Shown piece by piece: positions 1 through 7,327 of a DNA stretch of 64,000 nucleotides. This DNA is from G965218495 sp965262785 (GTDB taxonomy: Bacteria > Bacteroidota > Rhodothermia > Rhodothermales > Bin80): assembly GCA_965262785.1 (NCBI GenBank), contig OZ253559.1, forward strand, positions 2,046,001 to 2,110,000, written 5' to 3'. The translations under genes were made by a program, and so were the position numbers. The notes under the pieces are model-generated. The model was not told where the DNA came from. It saw only the letters and a program-made list of their open reading frames with translations, and made no database searches. Within the stretch, counting starts at the first letter, position 1; each line of letters opens with the position of its first letter.

Positions 1-374
1 ACTTGAATTTTGCGCCCCTGCGCAATAGCCTGGTTGTATTGAAGGAGCGCGCAAGGGTGCACGATGCCGCAATGCAGGCGCATGGCACGAGCTTAGACCG
101 ACAACAGCAGCGGGCACTAAACGAGATCCTCATGCATCTGGAGCGCGCAATGTCGCGTAGCGAGGGACTGCCCGGCCGCCCGTGGTATCGTCACCAAATC
201 TATGCGCCCGGTTTGTTGACGGGATACGGAGTAAAGACGCTGCCCGGCGTGCGGGAAGCCATTGAAGCGCGTGACTGGGATGAAGCCGAGTCGCAGGTCG
301 TGATTGCTGCTGGCGTTCTAGATCGAGTAGCCTCGGAGATCGCTCGAGCCACGTTGATTTTGCAAGGTCAGTGA
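1..374 (+). CDS. C-terminal part of an M28 family (glutamate carboxypeptidase II-like) peptidase
   Basis: The first 123 visible codons match the C-terminal helical dimerisation domain of glutamate carboxypeptidase II / transferrin-receptor-like M28 metallopeptidases: the segment GRPWYRHQIYAPG followed by YGVKTLPGVREAIE is the family's typical end. The zinc-binding catalytic domain lies before the window, so the gene is truncated by the window edge and no start can be chosen. Such enzymes remove C-terminal glutamate or similar residues, usually outside the cytoplasm. The TGA stop overlaps the GTG start of the next gene (GTGA), so the two are probably co-transcribed. The family rests on the tail only; the exact substrate is unknown. 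Confidence 0.72.
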   Translation, partial: LNFAPLRNSLVVLKERARVHDAAMQAHGTSLDRQQQRALNEILMHLERAMSRSEGLPGRPWYRHQIYAPGLLTGYGVKTLPGVREAIEARDWDEAESQVVIAAGVLDRVASEIARATLILQGQ

Positions 375-859
375 ACCAAGGCCTGAGCCACAGAGCGTTA
401 CACGTTCAGAATGTGCTGGCCGCCAACGGCTTGCTTGTTGAAGTCCGTGAGCTTTCTGCCTCAACGCGCACGGCGCAGGATGCGGCCAGCGCTATTGGTT
501 GTATGCTTGGTCAGATCGTGAAGTCGCTGCTGTTTAAGACAAAGCGCTCGGCGCAACCCATTCTGGTTTTAGCCAGCGGCTCCACACGCGTAGATACCAG
601 GAAGCTACGCGTGCTGGTCGGAGAGAAGATCGGAAGGGCGGATGCAGACTTTGTGCGTATTCATACTGGGTATGCCATTGGCGGGGTCGCGCCGGTGGGG
701 CATCCTGCACTGCTGAGAGCGTTTGTGGACCGGGAGCTGCTCCAGTACGACTGCGTGTGGGCCGCGGCGGGCACGCCGCATGCGGTATTTTCGTGCGCGC
801 CTAGCTTTCTGAAAACGCTGGGTCCCGTAGCAGATCTTAAACTGGATTCAGCACCATGA
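371..859 (+). CDS. YbaK/EbsC-family aminoacyl-tRNA deacylase
   Basis: A 162-residue protein of the YbaK/ProX fold. The family hydrolyses mischarged aminoacyl-tRNA in the cytoplasm (for example Cys-tRNA-Pro). Visible features are the segment GQIVKSLLFK with the conserved lysine, the central strand ILVLASGS, and the glycine-rich GYAIGGVAPVGH, the best-known YbaK signature. Length fits the free-standing editing domain. The GTG start at 371 overlaps the upstream stop, which argues for translational coupling. The 3' end overlaps the 3' end of the convergent coaX gene by 23 bp. The amino acid specificity cannot be read from sequence. Confidence 0.88.
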   Translation: MNQGLSHRALHVQNVLAANGLLVEVRELSASTRTAQDAASAIGCMLGQIVKSLLFKTKRSAQPILVLASGSTRVDTRKLRVLVGEKIGRADADFVRIHTGYAIGGVAPVGHPALLRAFVDRELLQYDCVWAAAGTPHAVFSCAPSFLKTLGPVADLKLDSAP

Positions 860-1577
860 GATGCCGCACACCTCGCAGGACGAGGTCTGGATCAACATGG
901 TTGATGCCGGCAATGTGTTGGTGCAGAAAGGCGTGCCATCCTCCGGTGACAACCACAACACGCTGTTTTCCGAGTTCTGACGTGAGGCGTTCCACACTGC
1001 CGCGGACGCGATCTATCAGGCCATAAAGGAGTCCGGATTGCAGCGCCTCATTCGTGGTCATGCCGACCGCTCCAGGCAGCTTGCATGCGGAGACGCGAGG
1101 CAGGGCCGCTGTGCCGCGGGCAAGGGTCCGTCCTTCCAGTTCAGGTCCAACCGCGATAGATCCACCGAGAAACTGTCCATCCCGAATCACATCCACGGTA
1201 AGCGCCGTGCCGGCGTCGACGATGACGGTTGGCAGGCCTTGGCTGTAACAATGCCAGGCCGCGGCAGCGGCGGCGAGCCGGTCCGCTCCTAGGGTGCCGG
1301 GAGTACGGTACTTTAGCGCAAACGGGAGCGAGAGTCCGTGATGCACAGCTAGGATGGGAAGGTTGGAGATGCGCTCCAGCAGCGCCCGAACGCGAACCTG
1401 CTGAGCCGGCACAACGCTGGAGACCCCAATGCGGACAGGCCGATACGCCCGAAGGTCTTCAGCAAGACACTCTTCCCATGTCTCCGACCAAGCGCTTGAG
1501 CGGACAACTATCAATTCATTGTTGTCAAAAAGCGCGGTCTTTATCCGGCTGTTGCCTATGTCTATAGTCAGCCACAT
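837..1577 (-). CDS. coaX: type III pantothenate kinase
   Basis: 246 residues, the normal length for CoaX, which phosphorylates pantothenate in the first step of coenzyme A synthesis in the cytoplasm. The N terminus WLTIDIGNSRIK is the ASKHA-fold phosphate loop. Further hallmarks are PGTLGADRLAA, the catalytic-aspartate segment VIVDAGTALTVDV and GGSIAVGPELEGRTLA. The ATG lies one base after the birA stop, so birA and coaX form an operon, an arrangement common in many bacteria. The gene converges on the YbaK gene with a short 3' overlap. No oddity is visible and all major motifs are intact. Confidence 0.95.
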   Translation of the reverse strand: MWLTIDIGNSRIKTALFDNNELIVVRSSAWSETWEECLAEDLRAYRPVRIGVSSVVPAQQVRVRALLERISNLPILAVHHGLSLPFALKYRTPGTLGADRLAAAAAAWHCYSQGLPTVIVDAGTALTVDVIRDGQFLGGSIAVGPELEGRTLARGTAALPRVSACKLPGAVGMTTNEALQSGLLYGLIDRVRGSVERLTSELGKQRVVVVTGGWHAFLHQHIAGINHVDPDLVLRGVRHLMVLNPV

Positions 1578-1578
1578 C

Positions 1579-2364
1579 CTACGCCGGCATTGTCAGCAGC
1601 GCAGGGCCGCCGGTGTGGATGATGCGCTCACCCTCCGGTGTTTGCAACCGTAAAGCCCCGCGATCAGTTACTCCTATTGCAGTACCGATCACCGGAGGCG
1701 GCCCTTGGACATGCATCACTTGCCCAAGTCCTTCCATCCAGAGGGCGTAGGCATCACAAATTCTTGAGGAGTCTTGAAATAGGGTCTCGTAGCGCTCCTC
1801 AAAATTTGCCAAAACACGGGCCAGGAGCGCCGCGCGCGGGACTTGCCGGCCCAATTCCAAGAGCAGAGAAGTCGCACGCTGTTCCAACTCAGGCGGGAAT
1901 GAGTCTTGGTTCACATTGAGGCCAATTCCCAACACGACCACATGTGCGCCGGTGTACGACAGCACGGATTCGAGCAGCATGCCACAGCATTTGCGCCCGC
2001 AGAGCAGTATGTCATTGGGCCACTTGATGGAAACCTTCAGCGGTGTGGCCACTGTGTGTATGGCATCTGCAACTGCAAGGCTGGCTGCCAAGGTGATGAG
2101 TCCGAGGTGCGTCGGCTTAAGGCGCGGCCTAAGGACAATGGAGAACATCAGGTTCTTTCCCGGTGCGGATTCCCAGCGCCGGCCCTGGCGTCCACGCCCT
2201 GCACGCTGATACTCAGCAATCAGCACGCTACCTTCCGGAGCGTTCGAGTCGGCCCACGCCATTGCAAGGGTGTTGGTTGAATCCGCAACGTCATAAGCGC
2301 GTAGCGAATGCCCAAAAGTACGCGTGGTGAGAAGTGTCTGGGCCCGGTTTGCCAGCTCATTCAT
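1579..2364 (-). CDS. birA: biotin--[acetyl-CoA-carboxylase] ligase
   Basis: Biotin protein ligase, which adenylates biotin and attaches it to the carboxyl carrier protein BCCP. Motifs seen are STNTLAMAW, the biotin loop GRGRQGRRW, NLMFSIVLRP and the KWPNDIL signature. The open frame extends to 2622, but the family begins just before the STNTLA region, so I place the start at ATG 2364 (MNELANRA), giving 261 residues and a 34-bp gap from the upstream gene. There is no N-terminal DNA-binding domain, so this is a group I, non-repressor ligase. The accA gene in this window encodes part of the same enzyme system. Confidence 0.93.
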   Translation of the reverse strand: MNELANRAQTLLTTRTFGHSLRAYDVADSTNTLAMAWADSNAPEGSVLIAEYQRAGRGRQGRRWESAPGKNLMFSIVLRPRLKPTHLGLITLAASLAVADAIHTVATPLKVSIKWPNDILLCGRKCCGMLLESVLSYTGAHVVVLGIGLNVNQDSFPPELEQRATSLLLELGRQVPRAALLARVLANFEERYETLFQDSSRICDAYALWMEGLGQVMHVQGPPPVIGTAIGVTDRGALRLQTPEGERIIHTGGPALLTMPA

Positions 2365-2398
2365 CGCATACGCTTCATTAAGTGCTGGCGGTAGTCTG

Positions 2399-3157
2399 TC
2401 ATTTGGGCACAGCTTCGCGGTAGTCGTACACCGTCGCGGATTGCCCCAAGCGGCGCGCGGGCCGCAATGGAAATGCGAGATTTGTTGACATGTGAATGTG
2501 ATGGGGGACCCACGCACCATGCGCGTCGGGACGAATCTGCAGGAAATAGCGGGTGTTTTCCGAGAAAAACAACGATTGGCGCACCTGTACCCAGTAGAAA
2601 GCTGTGAGCACTCCCTGGTCAAGGTAGTATCGGGCCTCCTTCACAGATTGAGCCGAATTGGGCCTTGCCTCAATTGCAATTACCTGTACGGGGCGGTTCC
2701 ACATCACCGTGTCCAGCAGGATTCGATAGATAAAGTCCTCCGCGAAGCGAGTGCTGAGGTGTGCAGGGTCTTTTTCAACTAAATGTTCGGCCAACGAGTC
2801 AACTCGGAGCAGGTTTGTTGGTGCGCCGGTGAAGCCTTTGGCAAACGACCCTGTCCTGCCTTCGGATACGATCACCGCATCCCTGCCCAGACCTTGGCGT
2901 ACAACACGCATAGCGGTAGCCGGTGGTCGCTGTCCAATTTGCTGCCAAATGCGCGAAAAACGAGTATGTGCGCGCGCACTAACTTGAGCAAATGCATGTG
3001 TGAGGGTTGAGTCGTCGGCAGCGCCAAGGAGCGAAAGGGCACGCGTAGCCTCTGCTTCTTCTGCTGGCGAAGGGGGCTCAGTCCGTGCCGTGCACCCTGA
3101 CAGCATCAAGAGAAACATAAAAGTGCCGATGTACACCAGAGAATTGGAAATAGCCAT
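2399..3157 (-). CDS. putative lipoprotein of unknown function
   Basis: The open frame starts at 3400, but the region before 3157 is antisense to the inositol monophosphatase gene. From ATG 3157 the protein begins with a hydrophobic segment ending in a lipobox-like LSGC (Cys22), so it is probably exported and lipidated. The mature part of about 230 residues has mixed charge and no domain I recognise; it ends with an HIHMSTN / YDYREAVPK region. An alternative ATG at 3118 would leave a signal segment of only 9 residues. The 3157 start overlaps the start of the divergent gene by 29 bp, which is unusual. It lies 34 bp upstream of birA, so the two could share a transcript. Confidence 0.6.
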   Translation of the reverse strand: MAISNSLVYIGTFMFLLMLSGCTARTEPPSPAEEAEATRALSLLGAADDSTLTHAFAQVSARAHTRFSRIWQQIGQRPPATAMRVVRQGLGRDAVIVSEGRTGSFAKGFTGAPTNLLRVDSLAEHLVEKDPAHLSTRFAEDFIYRILLDTVMWNRPVQVIAIEARPNSAQSVKEARYYLDQGVLTAFYWVQVRQSLFFSENTRYFLQIRPDAHGAWVPHHIHMSTNLAFPLRPARRLGQSATVYDYREAVPK

Positions 3158-3923
3158 CCAAGCGGCGCATGCCGCAGCGGGACTGATCCGAGCCCAGGCC
3201 GGGAAAGTCCCTGACGCTAAGATTCGGGAAAAGGGCTTCAATGATTTGGTTACTACAACCGACGAGGCCGCGCAAGCTACCATCATACGCACCTTGCGTG
3301 AAGCGTTTCCCCAGTACGGCTTTTTGGCCGAAGAAGCCGCTGGAGGCGCCCCGCCGGGGGTGCCGCGCTGGATAATTGATCCGATAGATGGCACGGTCAA
3401 TTTTGCTCATGGAATTCCACCGTATGCCGTAAGCATTGCTTTGGAGGTATATCGCCAAATACAGGTTGGGGTGGTGCTAGAAGCAGCGTCAGGAGAGCTC
3501 TTTACAGCTATCCGCGGAAAAGGTGCATTGCGGAACGGCGAGCCTGTGTCCGTGAGCAGCCGGCCACGTCTTTCGGGCTCGGTGGTGGCAACGGGGTTTC
3601 CTTACAAAGACTTTAGTACAGCTAAGCAGTATTTTGAGGTGCTTCACCGCTTTCTTGCAGAGTCGCGCGGGGTGCGCCGGTTTGGGGCCGCGTCAATAGA
3701 TTTGGCATACGTGGCGTGCGGGCTGTTTGACGGCTTCTTCGAATCAGGGCTGCGGGCTTGGGATGTGGCGGCAGGGTCCCTAATCGTGACCGAAGCAGGC
3801 GGACGTGTAACGGACTTTGCCGGCGAATCCGACGCATCCTACAGCGGGAGTATCGTCGCTTCTAACTCGTGGGTCCATGAGGAAATGTTGCTGCTTATCA
3901 CGCCGCTGAGGCTGGCGATGTGA
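3129..3923 (+). CDS. inositol monophosphatase family protein
   Basis: 264 residues from ATG 3129; the frame runs upstream to 3000 but family homology starts at about MYTRELEIAIQAA. It belongs to the Mg-dependent IMPase/CysQ/FBPase fold that hydrolyses small phosphate esters. The metal-binding motifs are complete: the Glu pair FLAEEAAGG, the DPIDGTVNF signature and the C-terminal WDVAAGSLIVTEAGG. The substrate could be inositol-1-phosphate, histidinol phosphate or 3'-phosphoadenosine phosphate; sequence alone does not decide. It is transcribed away from the lipoprotein gene, with start regions that touch or overlap. fabI follows 59 bp downstream. Confidence 0.92.
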   Translation: MYTRELEIAIQAAHAAAGLIRAQAGKVPDAKIREKGFNDLVTTTDEAAQATIIRTLREAFPQYGFLAEEAAGGAPPGVPRWIIDPIDGTVNFAHGIPPYAVSIALEVYRQIQVGVVLEAASGELFTAIRGKGALRNGEPVSVSSRPRLSGSVVATGFPYKDFSTAKQYFEVLHRFLAESRGVRRFGAASIDLAYVACGLFDGFFESGLRAWDVAAGSLIVTEAGGRVTDFAGESDASYSGSIVASNSWVHEEMLLLITPLRLAM

Positions 3924-3982
3924 ACGATTAACAAAGCAAGAGCGTTTATGTAGGCTGAAGCAACAATGGACAGCACTCTGGC

Positions 3983-4822
3983 ATGTGCGACGATACTATG
4001 AGTAGTAAAGGATTCGGTTTACTCGCGGGCAAGAAGGGCGTCATATTTGGTGCGCTTAACGATAAGAGCATTGCGTGGGCTATTGCAGAGGCCGCGCATC
4101 GTGAGGGCGCTCGGTTTGTCTTGTCCAATGCTCCGGTGGCCAAGCGTCTTGGAGCCCTGGCGAGTCTGGCGGAGAAGACCAATAGTCCATTGCTTTGGGC
4201 GGATGCCACCAAAGATGAGGACTTGCGTATCCTTTTTGAGGAAGCACATAAATCCTTGGGGTCCATCGACTTTATAGTGCATGCCATTGGCATGGGTGTC
4301 AATGTTCGCAAGCGTCGTGCCTATGAGAAGCTCAACTACGACTGGTATTCCAAGACGCTGGATATCTCTGCCGTAAGCTTGCATCGCATTGTGCGCCACG
4401 CGCTGGAAACCGGTGCGATTGCGGACGGTGCATCCATTGTGGCACTGTCGTACATCGGAGCGCAGCGGTCATTCTCCAAGTACCAAGAGATGGGGGATGC
4501 AAAGGCGCTGCTAGAGAGCATCGTTCGTACATGGGGAGCGCGCTTGGGTCAACGCAACATTCGCATTAACGCAATTTCGCAGAGTCCAACCCGGACGACG
4601 GCAGGCGCGGGAATCGCGGGCTTTGACGCGATGTACGAATACGGCCGCCGGCTATCGCCCTTGGGCAATGCAGACGCGGCTAGTTGTGCGGACTATACGG
4701 TCACGCTTCTGAGTGATTTGACGCGTATGGTAACCATGCAGACACTCTACCATGATGGTGGCTTTAGCAGCATGGGGATCACTGACGAAATTGTTGAAGC
4801 GTTGGCGAGCGGCGCACCTTGA
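3983..4822 (+). CDS. fabI: enoyl-[acyl-carrier-protein] reductase, FabI type
   Basis: A 279-residue SDR-fold enzyme that reduces the enoyl-ACP double bond, the last step of each fatty acid elongation cycle. The N terminus carries the FabI-type nucleotide site GVIFGALNDKSIAWAIA. The catalytic Tyr and Lys sit in SYIGAQRS...KYQEMGDAK, as in E. coli FabI. The region NAISQSPTRTTAGAGI corresponds to the substrate-binding loop. ATG 3983 gives MCDDTMSSKG; a second in-frame ATG at 3998 gives a start closer to the family's usual length and may be the true one. The enzyme should work with the acetyl-CoA carboxylase partly encoded by accA here. Confidence 0.93.
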   Translation: MCDDTMSSKGFGLLAGKKGVIFGALNDKSIAWAIAEAAHREGARFVLSNAPVAKRLGALASLAEKTNSPLLWADATKDEDLRILFEEAHKSLGSIDFIVHAIGMGVNVRKRRAYEKLNYDWYSKTLDISAVSLHRIVRHALETGAIADGASIVALSYIGAQRSFSKYQEMGDAKALLESIVRTWGARLGQRNIRINAISQSPTRTTAGAGIAGFDAMYEYGRRLSPLGNADAASCADYTVTLLSDLTRMVTMQTLYHDGGFSSMGITDEIVEALASGAP

Positions 4823-4829
4823 CTTTTGG

Positions 4830-5633
4830 ATGCCGCATTTGTACAAAGGCGTTTGCCACACTCTTAAGACTTCCCTGCGCTGGATGCGCATCCCGATCTT
4901 GGTCATATGCTTGGTGGTGCTGGCTCAGGGCGCCTATGCCCAATCCGCGCCGCCGGACCCGGTCGACATGGGCGATGCAGTCTACTACGCGGTAGAAAGG
5001 CAGGCCATGGTCTATTCTGAGCCCAACAAGCAGCGCCCCTATGTGCGGCTCGGCTTTCGGGAGCCGGTCTATGTCCTTTCGTCCGACGATGGCTGGAGCC
5101 GCGTGCACACGCAGGATGGTGCCTATGGCTACGTGCCCAGCGAGGCCATTTCTAATGTGTGGATACGAGTCTCGAAGCTGCGCAGACGCCTCTACCTGTA
5201 TCAAGGCACAAGACTCGTGATGGAGTTGCCTGCGGATTTCGGCTTCAACACCTATTCGGATAAGGAAAAGAGGGGTAGTGAAGCTGAGCGTGACCATTGG
5301 CGTACGCCTGAAGGTGCATTCTTCGTGGTTCGAAAGAATCCGCGCAGTCAATTCTACAAGGCATTGCTTCTCAACTATCCGAATGCCGAAGATGCCGAGC
5401 GTGGATTGCGCAAGGGGCTCATCTCGCAGTCAGAGCACGACGCGATCATGGCGGCAGAAGAGGCCTCCAAGATTCCTCCAATGCACACGCCCCTGGGTGG
5501 GATGATAGAGATCCATGGCGCTGGCACAGGCCTTTCCACCAACTGGACGCAGGGATGCGTGGCTGTGGAGAATTCACAAATGGATCGTCTTTGGGGGTGG
5601 GTGCAGGAAGGAACCCCCGTAATCATCGAATAG
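4830..5633 (+). CDS. L,D-transpeptidase (YkuD) with SH3-like domain
   Basis: An exported cell-wall enzyme. The N terminus has a signal peptide (RIPILVICLVVLAQGAYA). It is followed by an SH3-like stretch of about 70 residues (VYSEPN...GWSRVHTQDGAYGYVPSEA) and a C-terminal YkuD domain with the catalytic signature IEIHGAGTG...WTQGCVAVEN, the nucleophile being the Cys. The family cross-links peptidoglycan stem peptides or attaches proteins to them. The frame extends upstream into fabI; I use ATG 4830, 7 bp after the fabI stop, but ATG 4884 directly before the signal peptide is equally possible. The TQGC spelling replaces the more usual SHGC, a tolerated variant. Confidence 0.87.
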   Translation: MPHLYKGVCHTLKTSLRWMRIPILVICLVVLAQGAYAQSAPPDPVDMGDAVYYAVERQAMVYSEPNKQRPYVRLGFREPVYVLSSDDGWSRVHTQDGAYGYVPSEAISNVWIRVSKLRRRLYLYQGTRLVMELPADFGFNTYSDKEKRGSEAERDHWRTPEGAFFVVRKNPRSQFYKALLLNYPNAEDAERGLRKGLISQSEHDAIMAAEEASKIPPMHTPLGGMIEIHGAGTGLSTNWTQGCVAVENSQMDRLWGWVQEGTPVIIE

Positions 5634-5640
5634 TAGTCCG

Positions 5641-6252
5641 GTGGATGCTGCAGTAGATGCCAATCCATACGAGAGTGCCAACAAGGACAGACACGTTCGG
5701 ACAGGGCGCATCGCCCGATGGCACCTTCGCAGCGTAAACGAAGCCATCTTTCAGCTGGTAGCGAAGTCGGGGGCGCAGTCTGTCCTGGACGCTGGATGCG
5801 GCGAAGGCTTTGTTACTGGGTACATGGCCGGGCGGGATCCCAGCCTTAAGCTGACCGGCATAGATTTAAGCTCTGGTGCCATTGCCTATGCCCGTAAGCA
5901 CTTTGGACACACTGCGACCTTTACCGTTGGCAGCGTGCTTAAGCTGCCGTATGAAGACGCCTCCTTCGACACAGTCGTATGCAGCGAAGTCCTGGAGCAT
6001 ATTGCGGAGTGGGATAGTGCTATCGCAGAACTCAAGCGAGTAGCGCGACGCCATGTGGTCATCACTGTACCGCATGAGCCGTATTTCAAAGCCCTAAACG
6101 ATCTGGGTCAGGCAGTTCGGTTTTGTCAGGATCCGGGCCACGTGAATTTCTGGTCCTGGCCGGCCTTCAAGTCGATGATAGGGGCCAATTTCGCAAGTGC
6201 GATGTTGCAGCGAAAGCACTTCGTGTACCAGCTTGCCCTGGCGCGCCTGTAG
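5641..6252 (+). CDS. class I SAM-dependent methyltransferase
   Basis: 203 residues with a complete methyltransferase core: motif I VLDAGCGEGFVTGYM, the acidic end of strand beta2 LTGIDLSSGAIAYAR, and motif IV FDTVVCSEVLEHI of the Methyltransf_11/25 type. This pattern is typical of small-molecule or lipid methylases, but the substrate cannot be told. It begins with GTG 7 bases after the stop of the transpeptidase gene and is probably in the same operon. A gene-poor, transposon-scarred stretch begins immediately after its stop. Confidence 0.88.
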   Translation: MDAAVDANPYESANKDRHVRTGRIARWHLRSVNEAIFQLVAKSGAQSVLDAGCGEGFVTGYMAGRDPSLKLTGIDLSSGAIAYARKHFGHTATFTVGSVLKLPYEDASFDTVVCSEVLEHIAEWDSAIAELKRVARRHVVITVPHEPYFKALNDLGQAVRFCQDPGHVNFWSWPAFKSMIGANFASAMLQRKHFVYQLALARL

Positions 6253-6566
6253 CCGGCGGTTGGGCCTGCGTTGAGATGCCCTGTATTCCTAGAATGTACA
6301 TTGCACTCCTGTTCCAGGATCCCTATGTGCATTTAATGTGCATTACAGTCTTGATTCGGCAACTAGGGAGCAATACCGAACCCGTCATTGGCGTCCGACT
6401 TGGGCATTTCACCTTCCGTCATAGGCATGTAGCCCAATGGACAAGTCTCCATCTTCGTTTCTGAGCAGTCTCGCTATCGTTCGCCTGTTGAGATCGCGTA
6501 CCGCGCTAAGCATTGGCGGTTGCGGCCGAGTACGAGCAGCGATTTCAAGCGGAATCCGAAGACCGC
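6253..6566. other. gene-free stretch before an IS256 remnant
   Basis: Only short frames without recognisable similarity are present. The stretch separates the methyltransferase gene from the eroded transposase fragment and may hold the equally eroded 5' part of that element, but I cannot align it to one. Confidence 0.5.
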
Positions 6567-6806
6567 ATGGCACCGGGACAAATCGGTGCACAAGGAGCGC
6601 GGGAAGTGTCAGGCTTCGAGGTAGGAGCGCGGGAGCCGTCTTGTGGTTTGACCGCCTTGTTCGAGCAGCTGCGGGACCGAGGGTTGTACGGGGTTGACTT
6701 GTTGGTATCGGACAGCAAAAAGGGATAGGTGCAAGCCAAAGTCCAGTGCTTTCGGCCTGCTCAGTTGCAGCTTTACCAGGCGCATTGTGGGCGGAAGGCC
6801 TTGGAT
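6567..6806 (+). pseudogene. remnant of an IS256-family (mutator-type) transposase
   Basis: One reading frame (phase of 6513) keeps about 80 codons that line up with the central part of IS256-type transposases. First comes the segment IGAQGAREVSGFEVGARE, equivalent to the family's 'iGv..dG.rEvLG.evg..E'. Then LFEQLRDRGLYGVDLLVSD matches 'FL..L..RGL.GV.LvvSD'. After an in-frame TAG at 6726 the match resumes with CFRPAQLQLYQAHCGRKAL, equivalent to the 'vFPga..QrC.vH..RnaL' motif, and ends at TGA 6807. The rest of the roughly 400-codon gene is missing or unrecognisable, so this is an old, dead copy. Alignment is from memory of the family consensus. Confidence 0.72.
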
Positions 6807-6986
6807 TGAGGATGGCTGCTACGGACCCTGTGTTCCCCTGCATACGCGTCCGTTGACACCTACTACTCGGAACGCTAAAGCGCAGAGAATCTCCTCGGAA
6901 CTGCCCTCACGGGTTTGTATGGTGTGATTTTCAGCTCCGCGTGTCAGAATCGCCGCTGATTGCGTTAGATCACATCGAGGTACGGT
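6807..6986. other. gene-free stretch between IS256 remnant and IS4-like element
   Basis: No open frame of note. The IS256 frame continues past its TGA without recognisable family sequence up to about 6926. The left terminal repeat of the next element begins at 6987. Confidence 0.4.
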
Positions 6987-7005
6987 CTAGCCTGAATTAC
7001 CGCGG
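6987..7005 (+). repeat. left terminal inverted repeat of IS4-like element
   Basis: CTAGCCTGAATTACCGCGG; pairs with 9075-9093 at 18 of 19 positions. The outer CTAG may be target duplication rather than element. Confidence 0.8.
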
Positions 7006-7266
7006 AGCGTTTAGTAGGTGCACTGTTCGCAGGCTTTTTGCGTGATTTTGACTTCTATTACCGGCCTAATGCCATCTTGTATGCATAGTAGTTGTGACTA
7101 TATGAATATATTACCACTGATATAGCAGTATATTTCTGACACGCTATCACACTGCCACTCTCAGCGAGATTGTCGTCTTGCTGCCCTGTTACAGCACTAT
7201 GTGCGTCTAATATTCCCCAGTTCCGCCCTGAAACCGGAATAATATGCCGCTTACAAGTACCTGGTC

Positions 7267-7295
7267 TTGATTTTTTAGTATGCTGTTACTATATT
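7267..7295 (+). promoter_or_regulatory. sigma70-like promoter of the transposase gene
   Basis: TTGATT (7267-7272) and TATATT (7290-7295) are separated by exactly 17 bases and lie 32 bases before the transposase ATG, inside an AT-rich block. Spacing and both hexamers fit a general sigma70 promoter rather than the TTTG/TAnnTTTG pattern described for Bacteroides, suggesting an element that carries its own broad-host promoter. No experimental support. Confidence 0.5.
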
Positions 7296-7327
7296 GGTAA
7301 TGACTTCATACTTCATACCTTACGATC

